From Akkermansiaceae bacterium (GTDB lineage Bacteria > Verrucomicrobiota > Verrucomicrobiia > Verrucomicrobiales > Akkermansiaceae): DNA of 50,408 nt. A program made the position numbers and the translations under genes. The notes below the pieces were generated by a model. The model saw only the letters and a list, made by a program, of their open reading frames with translations, ran no database searches and had not been told where the DNA came from. Below are positions 1-7,817 of the stretch, in pieces (the stretch's first letter is position 1; each line of letters opens with the position of its first letter). The stretch lies in contig JALOTY010000019.1 of assembly GCA_025457665.1 (NCBI GenBank), positions 1-50,408 on the forward strand. The letters are read 5' to 3'.

Positions 1-170
1 CCCGCCGCATTCAGCATTTGCCCTCGCTGCGCTCACGCCATGCCAGTTTGGCTTCGCAAGAGGGTGAGGTCGCCATGGCTCCCGCCGCATTCAGCATTTC
101 AGCAGATCGTCTGTTCCTTTTCGTCCTTTTCGATCCTTTCGTTGTTCCCTCAAACTTTTTGGGTTGCCTC
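1..170. repeat. Dispersed repeat modules upstream of PEP-CTERM gene
   Basis: A 19-bp stretch beginning CCCGCCGCATTCAGC is present at 1-19 and again, identical, at 81-99 (80-bp period). Positions 110-150 carry a T-rich/TTCG-rich module (TTTTCGTCC, CCTTTCGTTGTTCCC). The same module is at about 1070-1105, and on the opposite strand in the repeat cluster near 40.9 kb. The TGAGGTCGC plus CGCCGCATTCAGC pair at 65-95 recurs at 41418-41450. No convincing gene is seen in this leader. Confidence 0.6.
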
Positions 171-201
171 ATCCAATCTGTTCGGATTGCCTGAGCCCAA
201 T

Positions 202-846
202 ATGTTTAAGAAGATCCTGAAATCTTTGTGCTTGTCGCTTTGCTTTGTCGCGCCACTGCATGCGGCGATGGTTTCCGTGACTCCGGCGCAGTTCGGCACC
301 TTCTCTTTGGATGTGGATTCGGATGGCACGGCGGATTTGTCCAATCTGGCCTCCCAAGTGGGTGGGCTTTCCTATGCCGTCAGGGTCGATGGCATGGCGG
401 CAGGATCTTACGTCACCTTTCCCGACACGACATTCGCCGGATTCGAATCACGTAGTTTCAGCGATCTCAGCGCTTTGAGCCTCGACAGCCTTTTCAGCGG
501 GAACTTTACCGCACCGGCCCTGATCAATCGCGAATTTGACAACATCCCCGGTTCGGGTTTTGCCACCTCGGCCGCGCCTGTTCACGCCTGGTGGGCTTAC
601 GGAACTTCCGGCTCGGGTAATGCTCCGCTCCATCTCCTGGGATTTGTGGCCGATTTCACGGACTACTTCACCAGTGGTGGCACGGCTGCGGTGGACATCT
701 ACTACCATGACTACGGCAGTTTCAGTGCCGGCCAGAATGCGGGCACCGTGACCCTGGCCACGACTGGCGTCCCCGAACCTGCCTCATCCGCCTTGTTCCT
801 CTCTGCCCTCGCGACCGCCACTCTGATCCGCCGGCGGCATGCCTGA
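202..846 (+). CDS. Secreted PEP-CTERM sorting domain protein
   Basis: Probable exported protein of 214 residues. An upstream in-frame ATG at 40 would put repeat sequence in the protein. The ATG at 202 instead gives a clean signal peptide (MFKKILKSLCLSLCFVAPLHA), so this start was chosen. The body is rich in Ser, Thr, Gly and Asp, with no recognised enzymatic motif. The C-terminus has the PEP-CTERM layout: VPEPASS, a hydrophobic stretch (LFLSALATATL), then the basic end IRRRHA. In this family the tail directs processing by an exosortase and surface or exopolysaccharide association. No exosortase gene is in the window. The gene stands alone between repeat clusters; its specific role is unknown. 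Confidence 0.8.
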   Translation: MFKKILKSLCLSLCFVAPLHAAMVSVTPAQFGTFSLDVDSDGTADLSNLASQVGGLSYAVRVDGMAAGSYVTFPDTTFAGFESRSFSDLSALSLDSLFSGNFTAPALINREFDNIPGSGFATSAAPVHAWWAYGTSGSGNAPLHLLGFVADFTDYFTSGGTAAVDIYYHDYGSFSAGQNAGTVTLATTGVPEPASSALFLSALATATLIRRRHA

Positions 847-1209
847 TGCCCCAGTGCGGAAGGTCAAAGGGCGAAGGGCAAAGTTCAAAGAACAGCCGGG
901 AAAAGACGCAAGATCCCGCAGGGCGGGAACGCAAGACACAAGACCAGAGAAACAGCCGAGCCGCTGCGCGGAAGTTCCAATTTCCAAGGGCCAAGTGCCA
1001 AAAAACAGCCGGGCTCCGCGCCACACCGCTCACCGCTCACGCCCTTCCATCCACCATCGGCATTTCCCTTTCGTCCCTTTCGATCCTTTCGTTGTTCCCA
1101 ATTTCATCAACCTTTCCGTGTTTTCCGAGTATTCGGTGGTTCCCTCTTCCGTAGCGGGGAGCTGGTAGCAAGGAGCATTGGCTGTTTCTCCGGTCTTGCG
1201 TCTGCTCCA
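847..1209. repeat. Composite intergenic repeat cluster (inverted orientation)
   Basis: No supported gene. The interval is built from modules found elsewhere in the window on the opposite strand. These are: AAAAGACGCAAGATC...GACACAAGACC (896-945); GCTGCGCGGAAGTTCCAATT followed by TCCAAGGGCCAAGT (963-998); CCTTTCGTTGTTCCC (about 1085-1100); and TTTTCCGAGTATTCGGTGGT then TCCCTCTTCCGTAGC (1121-1155). They match, inverted, the modules at 41244-41425, 33955-34030 and 40690-40960. Open frames across the interval are translations of repeat sequence. Confidence 0.65.
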
Positions 1210-1512
1210 CTACCTGCCTTCCGCGAAATCGATGCCGGGCAGGAGCTTGTTCAGCAACTGGGTGGCGGCGGCGTGGCTTGGCATGTCGGTGATGTGCTCC
1301 AGCAAGCCATCCGCATCCACGCCGTAGATTCCGAAGATCGGCGGATGATATCCTTCATCGAAGGGGTCATCCTCTCGGCTCAAGACCACCATCTGGCCAT
1401 CCCCTCCCTTCTCCTGCCGCACCGTTTGAATTCGCACTCTTTCAAACTCTGCGCCCGCCAGAGGATTTCGTGCTCGCAAGTAGGTCTGATTTTTGGGATC
1501 AGCCCACGCTAA
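1210..1512 (-). pseudogene. 5'-truncated hypothetical gene beside the restriction island
   Basis: The minus-strand frame ending at 1210 reads like a real protein C-terminus from about position 1512 down: WADPKNQTYLRARNPLAG near the start, then IFGIYGVDADGLLEHITDMP, and an end at GIDFAEGR. The family is not recognised. Upstream of 1512 the frame stays open but runs antisense through vsr and is not credible. No ATG lies in the plausible part; a TTG at 1479 is the only modest internal start and has no obvious ribosome binding site. The reading that fits best is a host gene whose 5' end was lost when the vsr-dcm-EcoRII block arrived. A short intact TTG-initiated protein of about 90 residues is the alternative. 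Confidence 0.45.
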
Positions 1513-1530
1513 AGAACATCCTCGCGGAGA

Positions 1531-1962
1531 ATGGACATTTTCACAACGGAAAAGAGATCTGCGGTCATGGGAAACATCCGTGGAAGCAATACCAAGCCGG
1601 AGTTGACACTTCGGTCGATGCTCCATGGACTTGGATACCGGTTCACGGTAAATGGAGTGAGAAACAAGAAGCTTCCCGGTAAACCGGACATCATCGTGCC
1701 CAAATACCGCACGATCGTACTCGTTCACGGGTGCTTCTGGCACGGCCATGAAAACTGCTCAGCCTTCCGCCCCCCGGAAACACGGCAGGACTGGTGGATG
1801 ACCAAAATCGAGGGAAACAGAGCCCGAGATGCAAGGATTGAAAAGGTCCTCACCGAGATGGGCTGGAACGTCGTCACCATCTGGGAATGCGCTTTGAAGA
1901 CAGAAAAGGCACGGAAATGGCTAGAGACCCGGTTGCCAGCGCTCATAGGGCGGAGAGTGTGA
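1531..1962 (+). CDS. vsr: Very short patch repair endonuclease (Vsr)
   Basis: Vsr proteins nick T:G mismatches that arise when 5-methylcytosine deaminates at Dcm-type CCWGG sites, which limits the mutagenic cost of the partner methyltransferase. The 143 residues match the usual family length. Diagnostic segments are the N-terminal RSAVMGNIRGSNTKPE, then LPGKPDIIVPKYR with the catalytic Asp, and VLVHGCFWHGHENC with the metal- and DNA-contacting FWHGH. The end of the gene overlaps an upstream in-frame extension of the methyltransferase frame. I start that gene at 2019, which leaves a 56-bp gap. Vsr next to a cytosine methyltransferase and an EcoRII-like nuclease makes a coherent module with one recognition sequence. 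Confidence 0.93.
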   Translation: MDIFTTEKRSAVMGNIRGSNTKPELTLRSMLHGLGYRFTVNGVRNKKLPGKPDIIVPKYRTIVLVHGCFWHGHENCSAFRPPETRQDWWMTKIEGNRARDARIEKVLTEMGWNVVTIWECALKTEKARKWLETRLPALIGRRV

Positions 1963-2018
1963 AACCACTCTCGACAACCGTCCCCGCGGGATGTTCGCTA
2001 GTCGCGAAGCCTGCCAAC

Positions 2019-3173
2019 ATGTCCACAAAAAAGAAATCCCGCTCTCCCAGAAAGAAAGCTGCCGAGAAGAGCGCCACCACCTTCTTGAATGATGAGCCGG
2101 AATCCACGACCCAAGAAAGTCTGCGGTTCATCGATCTTTTCTGCGGCATTGGCGGATTCCGAATGGCATTCGAAAAACAAGGCGCGCGTTGCGTCTTCTC
2201 TTCGGACTACGACAAATTCAGTCAGTTAACCTACGAGGCGAATTACGGTGAAAAACCACATGGCGATATTCACAAAGTGGCCGTCGCCGATATCCCTCCC
2301 CACGATATTCTTTGCGGTGGATTCCCATGTCAGCCCTTCAGTATCGCCGGGGTCTCGAAGAAGAACAGCTTGGGGCGTCTTCATGGATTCGATGATGCCA
2401 AGCAAGGCAACCTCTTTTTTGCAATCGCCGAGATCATCGACTATCACCGGCCGACTGCCTTCATTCTTGAAAACGTAAAGAATCTACAAAGTCACGATAA
2501 AGGCAACACATTTAGAGTGATTTATGATACCCTTACAAAACATCTCAGGTACACGGTACAAACAAGAATTATAAACGGTAAGAGCGTCGTTCCTCAAAAC
2601 AGGGAAAGAATCTTCCTGGTAGGATTTCGTGAGCCTAGAAGCTTCGAGTTTCCAGTATTCCCTGACGAAGGACCCAAACTGGAATCGATACTTGAGAAGA
2701 ACCCTGATCCAAAGTATACATTGACCGACCACCTCTGGAATTATCTCCAAAACTACGCGGCGAAGCATAAAGCAGCGGGAAACGGTTTCGGGTTTGGTTT
2801 GGTTTCTGAAAAAGATACGGCGCGGACACTAAGTGCCCGCTACCATAAAGACGGATCCGAGATTCTTGTCCAACAAAGTGGTGGCAAAAATCCTCGAAGG
2901 CTGACCCCTCGCGAATGCGCTCGCCTAATGGGCTACCCTGACACCTTCAAGATTCCGGTTTCAGACACTCAGGCATATCGTCAATTTGGCAACTCCGTGA
3001 TCGTTCCTGTGGTGGAGCGGCTCGCAGAGGCCGTGATCGAAACATTGCGACGTCCCGTCGACGCTCGTGCCGATCTCGTTTTGTATGACGAAAATGAAGA
3101 TAAGGCAGGTCATGAAGTTAAAATGCCAACGCGGGTAAAGTATCCTAAAGGTCAGCCTAAAAAACCGAAATGA
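2019..3173 (+). CDS. dcm: DNA (cytosine-5-)-methyltransferase, Dcm/M.EcoRII-like
   Basis: C5-cytosine methyltransferase of 384 residues. It protects host DNA from the neighbouring nuclease. Motifs in order: FIDLFCGIGGFRMAF (motif I, SAM binding, about residue 37); GGFPCQPFSIAG with the catalytic Cys (motif IV, about 103); ENVKNL (motif VI, about 149); QNRERIFLVGF (motif VIII, about 192); and RRLTPRECARLMGYP with FGNSVIVPVV (motifs IX/X, about 295-330). The ATG at 2019 begins a Lys-rich leader (MSTKKKSRSPRKKAAEK). An earlier in-frame ATG at 1887 would overlap vsr deeply. The CCWGG specificity is inferred from the Vsr and EcoRII-like neighbours. The second half is visibly more AT-rich than the surrounding genome. 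Confidence 0.92.
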   Translation: MSTKKKSRSPRKKAAEKSATTFLNDEPESTTQESLRFIDLFCGIGGFRMAFEKQGARCVFSSDYDKFSQLTYEANYGEKPHGDIHKVAVADIPPHDILCGGFPCQPFSIAGVSKKNSLGRLHGFDDAKQGNLFFAIAEIIDYHRPTAFILENVKNLQSHDKGNTFRVIYDTLTKHLRYTVQTRIINGKSVVPQNRERIFLVGFREPRSFEFPVFPDEGPKLESILEKNPDPKYTLTDHLWNYLQNYAAKHKAAGNGFGFGLVSEKDTARTLSARYHKDGSEILVQQSGGKNPRRLTPRECARLMGYPDTFKIPVSDTQAYRQFGNSVIVPVVERLAEAVIETLRRPVDARADLVLYDENEDKAGHEVKMPTRVKYPKGQPKKPK

Positions 3174-3183
3174 GGTTAATCCC

Positions 3184-4434
3184 ATGAGATTTGGACAATT
3201 GTCATCACTGTTCTCTTGCTTTGCCTGGAAGCAGCTTACTGCAGTAGAGGTGGATCCAAACGCCTCGAACGGGCACGAGTTCAATTCATCACAAAGGCTG
3301 CGCGATATCCTCGGGGATACAACGCGAAAACCTAGCCTCGGGAACCCAATCCCAGCCAGATTCGTGTACTTTTCGGATGAAAATGACGAGGTCGTAGAAT
3401 CAGAGGGAACCCTAAGCTGGTATGATTCGCGAGCAAATCACAAAACGCGCACTGAGTGGCGGCTCTACTACACGGATAACTCCATAGTAGGACGTGAAGG
3501 AAAGGCAAGAGCGGGGGACTCGATTATCATAGCCTTCAAAGAAGGCATTTCATCGGCTACGGTTTTTGCAGCCCCTGCAAGTTCTACCAGCGAAAATCAG
3601 TTGCGATGGCTGTTCGGCATACCGGAAAATCGGGAATTGACCTTCGGCACTTCGGTCGTAAGTGACACGCAATCGGTTGACATCAGCCGGGCCCGGATTC
3701 TTGAAGCCGCCGGAATCGAAATTCCTGTTGAAGACGACACTCTACTTTCTCGAATGCTTGAACTCTTCGGAGAGGGATTCCCGAGCACTGCGAAGTTCGG
3801 GAGTTTTATCCGCAGTGAAGTCTCAAATGTAACTCCGGCTGATGGCGCGGACAAAGCGATCATGTCCTGGATGGAGCAGGAAGAATATGCGTTTCGGGTT
3901 TTGGAACGTCATGTTGTGAACAAACGACTTGAAAGCAGATTTTCTGATGTTGATGATTTCATTAGCTATTCATTATCTGTTCACAATCGACGAAAATCAC
4001 GGGCCGGTTTGGCGTTTGAAAATCATCTTTCAGAAATCTTTCGCTTCTTTGAATTATCTTTCGAGAGGGGCGTTATTCTTGAGGCAAAGGCCAAGCCTGA
4101 TTTCCTTTTTCCGAGTAAGAGGTGCTACTACGATGAGGGCTTCTCTAACGAGCTATTGACCCTTTTGGGTGCAAAGACGTCATGCAAGGATCGGTGGCGT
4201 CAAGTTCTGGCCGAAGGTGTCAATATTCGCGACAAGCATCTGATCACCCTGCAACCATCGATATCTTCAGACCAACTGGAGCAGATGAGATCCCATCGGC
4301 TTCAACTGGTAGTCCCAGAAGCGGTTCAGGCTTCTTACCCGCAGGTGGAACGCGACGGCCTTTGGACCCTCGAACGATTCATTACAATGGTTCAGGAAAA
4401 GCAGTTCAGTGGCGGGATTCATTTGAATTCTTGA
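3184..4434 (+). CDS. Type II restriction endonuclease, EcoRII-like (type IIE)
   Basis: Predicted nuclease partner of the upstream methyltransferase, 416 residues, close to EcoRII size. The first 150 or so residues resemble the EcoRII N-terminal effector DNA-binding domain. The C-terminal half resembles the EcoRII catalytic domain, with RAGLAFENHLSEIF near residue 275, PDFLFPS near 305, and GAKTSCKDRWRQVL near 329, the segment carrying the active-site Lys and Arg of this PD-(D/E)xK-type fold. It starts 10 bp after the methyltransferase stop, so co-transcription is likely. No damage is visible, so the system may be active. In known EcoRII the target is CCWGG and cleavage needs a second copy of the site; specificity here is inferred. 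Confidence 0.9.
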   Translation: MRFGQLSSLFSCFAWKQLTAVEVDPNASNGHEFNSSQRLRDILGDTTRKPSLGNPIPARFVYFSDENDEVVESEGTLSWYDSRANHKTRTEWRLYYTDNSIVGREGKARAGDSIIIAFKEGISSATVFAAPASSTSENQLRWLFGIPENRELTFGTSVVSDTQSVDISRARILEAAGIEIPVEDDTLLSRMLELFGEGFPSTAKFGSFIRSEVSNVTPADGADKAIMSWMEQEEYAFRVLERHVVNKRLESRFSDVDDFISYSLSVHNRRKSRAGLAFENHLSEIFRFFELSFERGVILEAKAKPDFLFPSKRCYYDEGFSNELLTLLGAKTSCKDRWRQVLAEGVNIRDKHLITLQPSISSDQLEQMRSHRLQLVVPEAVQASYPQVERDGLWTLERFITMVQEKQFSGGIHLNS

Positions 4435-4440
4435 TGGGGG

Positions 4441-4476
4441 CCACGATCCGCGTCTGGCAGTGCACCGTGGTTTTTT
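4441..4476 (+). terminator. Possible Rho-independent terminator after the restriction module
   Basis: CCACG at 4441-4445 can pair with CGTGG at 4466-4470, immediately followed by six T. The stem is short and the loop long (20 nt, itself containing GTGCAC), so the hairpin is only moderately convincing. Its position right after the endonuclease stop is appropriate. Confidence 0.35.
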
Positions 4477-4540
4477 GTCGTTTGAAAATTCATGAAAAAT
4501 TTGCCTGGCTGTAGGGCGCTTGCCTGGTAGGAGTCGGCAA

Positions 4541-4915
4541 ATGAAAAGTTACTCACTTGTTCCGGATTCGACGGAGGATGCTGCCGAGCGCCTTTCCTCA
4601 GTCAAACTGCAAGAATGCGTCTGTGATCTTTCTCTCGCCGAGTTTCTCAGAGCATGGTTCGCCGTTGCTTATCTCTTTCCCGGATTGCACCCGGATGATT
4701 TTGATATGCCGGATGGCAATTGGCCATCTGATTTGCAAACCCTTGCGTTGGAAGCATGGTCACGCTCTGCCAAAGGTGCCATGCCAGACGTGTTTTTGTA
4801 TCCTGCGGACTCCCAATGGGCCGGCATCTACGACAGGATGCAGCAACCAGCCTCGTGCGACAGTCATCGGAGAGATCAGATCCGTTCAAATTATTCATTA
4901 CCCTTCATCGACTAA
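4541..4915 (+). CDS. Hypothetical protein
   Basis: A 124-residue protein of unrecognised family. The ATG at 4541 has a good ribosome binding site (TAGGAG, 7 nt upstream) and is preferred over 4520. The middle reads like genuine coding sequence with acidic and aromatic clusters: FLRAWFAVAYLFPGLHPDDFDMP, then ADSQWAGIYDRM. The last 20 or so residues (after MQQPASCDSH) are less protein-like, so the 3' end may be altered. It follows the restriction island directly and could belong either to the island or to the older chromosome. No signal peptide or membrane segment is seen. Confidence 0.5.
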   Translation: MKSYSLVPDSTEDAAERLSSVKLQECVCDLSLAEFLRAWFAVAYLFPGLHPDDFDMPDGNWPSDLQTLALEAWSRSAKGAMPDVFLYPADSQWAGIYDRMQQPASCDSHRRDQIRSNYSLPFID

Positions 4916-5041
4916 CGGGAATGGCACCCCTCCCGATCCCGCCTTTCTCAGAAAGCACCGTCAACGATTTCAATTTTCCGAGTGTTGAGGTTCTGCAAGC
5001 GTAGCGCTCATCACCAATCCCGGTGCCCGATCATCCAACAT

Positions 5042-5082
5042 CGGCCGTTTCCTTTCGTTTGATTCGATTTTTTCGTTGTTAA
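5042..5082. repeat. Partial copy of the T-rich dispersed module
   Basis: GGCCGTTTCCTTTCG followed by GATTTTTTCGTTGTT resembles the modules at 110-150 and 1075-1100 (TTTCG...GATCCTTTCGTTGTTCCC). It lies directly upstream of the FAD oxidoreductase gene. The rest of the 4916-5106 interval shows no gene. Confidence 0.45.
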
Positions 5083-5106
5083 AAAACCTCAAGGACGAGG
5101 GATTTC

Positions 5107-6150
5107 ATGATTCGAGCCAAGCGGATGAGGGCGGGTGTGGACAGGCCAAAGCGGGCTGGCTATGGGTGGGGCGTGAGCGATGGGGTGGAAATCGTGGGTG
5201 CGGGACTGGCGGGCTCCTGCCTGGCGTGGCGGCTGCGCGAGAAGGGCGTGGCGGTGCGGTTGGTCGATGATCGGCGGCCGGGCGGGGCATCGCGGGTGGC
5301 GGCGGGATTGGTGAATCCGGTCACGGGGAAAAACTTCGAGCCGAGCTGGCGGATTGGGGAATTTTTGCCGGAGGCGGTGGATTTTTTCGAGAAGGTCGGT
5401 GCTGAGATGGGTCGGCGATTCTGGTTTCCGCACCCGGTGAAACGGCTGATCTCCGAAAAGGAATGGCCAAAAGTGCAGGGCAAACTGGCCAGGCCCGAGG
5501 TGGCGGGGTGGATCGATGGGGTGGAGGAAAACGTCGGCGGCTGGCGGGCGGTGGTGAACTTGAAAGGGGGCGGGCGGGTCGATACGCGGGCGTTTTGTGA
5601 GGCGACGGCCGAGAGCTTCGGCTTGGAGGCAGGCGTTTCAGAAGGTGGCATGCAGGTTCACTGCGGCGGGGCTTTTGATTTGATGAAGGGCATGCTGGGG
5701 GAGCATCGATGCGCCAAAGGCGAGATTCTCACCGTGGAGGCACCGGAAATGGAGGGCGGCGACATCCTCATCGGCGGTGGGGGCTGGCTGGTGCCGCTGG
5801 GTGAGGGGCGTTTCAAGGCGGGATCGACCTATGAGTGGGACCGCCTCGATGGCGAGCCGACGGAGGCCGGGCGAGAGCGGGTGGAAGGGATCTTGCGGGC
5901 GCTGGGAGTGGGCGAATATCGGATCCTTTCCCATGAAGCGGGGGTGCGACCCATCGTGCGGCGCAGCATGCCTCTGGTGGGGCGCTGCGAGGCGGGTTTG
6001 GTTTTCAATGGACTGGGTTCGAAGGGCTCGCTCTATGCGCCGGGCGTGGCGCGGCGATTGGCGGCATGGTTGATCGATGGAGCACCGCTGGAGGCCGAGC
6101 TGGATGTTTCCTCATGGCTGGGGGGAGTCTCCAGAAGCGACATTCTTTAA
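5107..6150 (+). CDS. FAD-dependent oxidoreductase, D-amino-acid oxidase (DAO) family
   Basis: Predicted flavoprotein of 347 residues. The Rossmann dinucleotide-binding motif is VEIVGAGLAGSCLAWRL near residue 27, followed by an acidic end of the second strand (VRLVDD) and GGASRVAAGLVNPVTG, where DAO-family and MnmC C-terminal oxidoreductases place their second FAD-contacting loop. The C-terminal GLVFNGLGSKGSLYAP fits the final FAD-binding segment. The substrate cannot be told from sequence; glycine or D-amino acid oxidation and MnmC-like oxidation are both possible. The ATG at 5107 has an upstream AAGGACGAGG. A GTG at 5173 would also leave the Rossmann motif near the N-terminus and is a credible alternative start. 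Confidence 0.75.
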   Translation: MIRAKRMRAGVDRPKRAGYGWGVSDGVEIVGAGLAGSCLAWRLREKGVAVRLVDDRRPGGASRVAAGLVNPVTGKNFEPSWRIGEFLPEAVDFFEKVGAEMGRRFWFPHPVKRLISEKEWPKVQGKLARPEVAGWIDGVEENVGGWRAVVNLKGGGRVDTRAFCEATAESFGLEAGVSEGGMQVHCGGAFDLMKGMLGEHRCAKGEILTVEAPEMEGGDILIGGGGWLVPLGEGRFKAGSTYEWDRLDGEPTEAGRERVEGILRALGVGEYRILSHEAGVRPIVRRSMPLVGRCEAGLVFNGLGSKGSLYAPGVARRLAAWLIDGAPLEAELDVSSWLGGVSRSDIL

Positions 6151-6212
6151 CTAAAATTGATCATTGACCCATAGCGATTATGTGGATTACTTCATCGCCA
6201 GAAAGGTTTGCC

Positions 6213-6737
6213 ATGATCCTGCCAGAGCATCTTCGTCCCTTGCCGGTGGCTGAGCTTGAAACGCTTGGAGGAGGAGGCTTTGTCGACGATGCGGTGGTTC
6301 TCGGGGTGGTGAGTGGCTCGATGCCGCGCGGCGAGGCGATGAAATCGGCACCACGTGAGGTCGATGGATTTGCAGGTCGGCGCGATGTGCCGGTGATTTC
6401 GCCCTTTGTTTCTTCGGAAAGAGGGGAGAGCGAGGTCAGTGTGGAAAAACGCGGGCCGCAGGATCCGGTGGATCGCAAGGTGTGGGCGGAACAGGATTGG
6501 GTGGGAGCGAAGCGGTTTCCGGCGGTTTACGGGGCGGTGCTTGGCATGGCCCTGGCAGCGGCGGTGGCGGCGACGGCGGTGGTTTTGGAATGGGTGGTGC
6601 CGAGGGTCGATTCTTCAGCGCCGGTGCCCATGGGTGCCATGCCCGCAGTGCCACCGGAGGGATCGGTGAGCCCGCTATCGATCGAGCCGGAGACGCCTGT
6701 TCTGGTTTTCGAGCAAGGCGAAGCTGGCGTGCCCTGA
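6213..6737 (+). CDS. Hypothetical protein with one transmembrane segment
   Basis: A 174-residue protein with no recognised domain. The ATG at 6213 is preceded by AGAAAGG at good spacing; the upstream ATG at 6180 has none. The N-terminal half is Gly/Val-rich and probably cytoplasmic. A hydrophobic segment (FPAVYGAVLGMALAAAVAATAVV, about residues 110-135) is followed by a Pro-rich, acidic tail. That gives a single-pass topology resembling an anti-sigma-like or regulatory membrane protein, but no diagnostic motif such as a zinc-binding anti-sigma signature is present. The next gene, purU, follows by about 40 bp on the same strand. Confidence 0.6.
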   Translation: MILPEHLRPLPVAELETLGGGGFVDDAVVLGVVSGSMPRGEAMKSAPREVDGFAGRRDVPVISPFVSSERGESEVSVEKRGPQDPVDRKVWAEQDWVGAKRFPAVYGAVLGMALAAAVAATAVVLEWVVPRVDSSAPVPMGAMPAVPPEGSVSPLSIEPETPVLVFEQGEAGVP

Positions 6738-6777
6738 GCTTGCGGTGGGGGCGAGGGACGGCTTGGATCCCTTTCCC

Positions 6778-7638
6778 ATGACGCGCCCCGGACTTATCCT
6801 CAAGCTGCAATGCCCCGACCAACCGGGCATCGTTTCCAAGATTTCAGGTTACGTCGCGGGCTATGCCGGCAATCTCATCGAGTTCGCGCAATTCACCGAT
6901 AAATTGAGTGGCCGTTTTTTTGCCCGATTGGAGATCGAAACCGGCGGGCTTGAGGTCGAGGTGGAGGATTTCATCGAGGGTTTCGGCACCCTGGGTCGGG
7001 CGCTGCGGGCGGAGTGGCATTTCCGTCGACTCCCCTACCGGATGCGGACGGCGGTGCTGGTGACGCGCACGGACCATTGCCTGCATGAGGTGTTGTGGCG
7101 GACGAAGCTGGGCGAGCTGCCGGTGGAGATCACTTCGGTGATCGGCAATCGGGAGGATTGTCGAAGCGTCTCCGAGCAGGCGGGGATCCGGTTTCATTCG
7201 GTGGAAATGGACGGGGCGGCGCGTGAGGCGGGCTTCGAAACGATCCGCGGAATCCTTCACGACGAGAAGGTCGAACTCGTGGTTCTGGCGCGTTTCATGC
7301 AGATCCTGCCGGATGCCTTCTGCCGTGAGTTCGAGGGCCGGGTGATCAACATCCATCACAGTTTCCTGCCTGCCTTCATCGGTGCGAATCCCTACAAGCA
7401 GGCTTACGAGCGGGGGGTGAAACTCATTGGTGCCACTTGCCACTACGTCACGGCGGATCTGGATGCGGGGCCCATCATCGAACAGCAGGTCGAGCGGGTG
7501 CAGCATTTCCACACTCCCCAGGACCTTGTCCGACTCGGGCGAGACTGCGAGCGTGCCGCCCTGGCACGGGGGATCCGCTATCATGTGCATGACCGCACGA
7601 TCATCGATGGCCACCGGGCGATCGTTTTTCCGGACTGA
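6778..7638 (+). CDS. purU: Formyltetrahydrofolate deformylase (PurU)
   Basis: Hydrolyses 10-formyltetrahydrofolate to tetrahydrofolate and formate, balancing one-carbon pools and feeding formate to purine synthesis. The 286 residues match the family. An N-terminal ACT domain (LKLQCPDQPGIVSKISGYVA, about residues 6-85) precedes the formyltransferase fold. Signature elements are LARFMQILPDAFC, the NIHHSFLPAF loop with the catalytic His, and ATCHYVTADLDAGPIIEQ with the catalytic Asp. The ATG at 6778 puts the ACT domain at the very N-terminus as in homologues; an in-frame ATG at 6745 would add 11 atypical residues. Confidence 0.93.
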   Translation: MTRPGLILKLQCPDQPGIVSKISGYVAGYAGNLIEFAQFTDKLSGRFFARLEIETGGLEVEVEDFIEGFGTLGRALRAEWHFRRLPYRMRTAVLVTRTDHCLHEVLWRTKLGELPVEITSVIGNREDCRSVSEQAGIRFHSVEMDGAAREAGFETIRGILHDEKVELVVLARFMQILPDAFCREFEGRVINIHHSFLPAFIGANPYKQAYERGVKLIGATCHYVTADLDAGPIIEQQVERVQHFHTPQDLVRLGRDCERAALARGIRYHVHDRTIIDGHRAIVFPD

Positions 7639-7672
7639 GCGAAAAGAATCCGCCATCCCTGAAATCGGGGGC

Positions 7673-7700
7673 TTTACAAGATTCCTGAGCCTGTTAAGAA
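7673..7700 (+). promoter_or_regulatory. Possible promoter of tRNA-Ser
   Basis: TTTACA at 7673 and TAAGAA at 7695 are separated by 16 bp and lie 25 bp before the mature tRNA 5' end, a plausible distance. The -10 match is weak. Confidence 0.3.
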
Positions 7701-7724
7701 CCCGGCCCCGCCACGCGGGAACAC

Positions 7725-7817
7725 GGAGAGATGGCTGAGCTCGGTTTAAGGCACTCGACTCGAAATCGAACGTAGGCTTAACCCCTACCGTGGGTTCGAA
7801 TCCCACTCTCTCCGCCA
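7725..7817 (+). tRNA. tRNA-Ser (anticodon CGA)
   Basis: Complete type II tRNA. Acceptor stem GGAGAGA (7725-7731) pairs with TCTCTCC (7807-7813), followed by discriminator G and an encoded CCA (7815-7817). The D-arm region TGGCTGAG is present. The anticodon loop CTCGAAA (7759-7765) gives CGA at 7761-7763, reading UCG; the top pair of the anticodon stem is a C-A mismatch. A long variable arm (CGTAGGC...CCCTACCG) and the T-loop GGTTCGAATCC complete it. The long variable arm and the identity elements are typical of serine tRNAs. Confidence 0.95.

Noticed and set aside
847..1168. Plus-strand open frames of about 100 residues (RKTQDR-type translations)
   Set aside because: These are translations of dispersed repeat modules that occur in other gaps of the window in both orientations.
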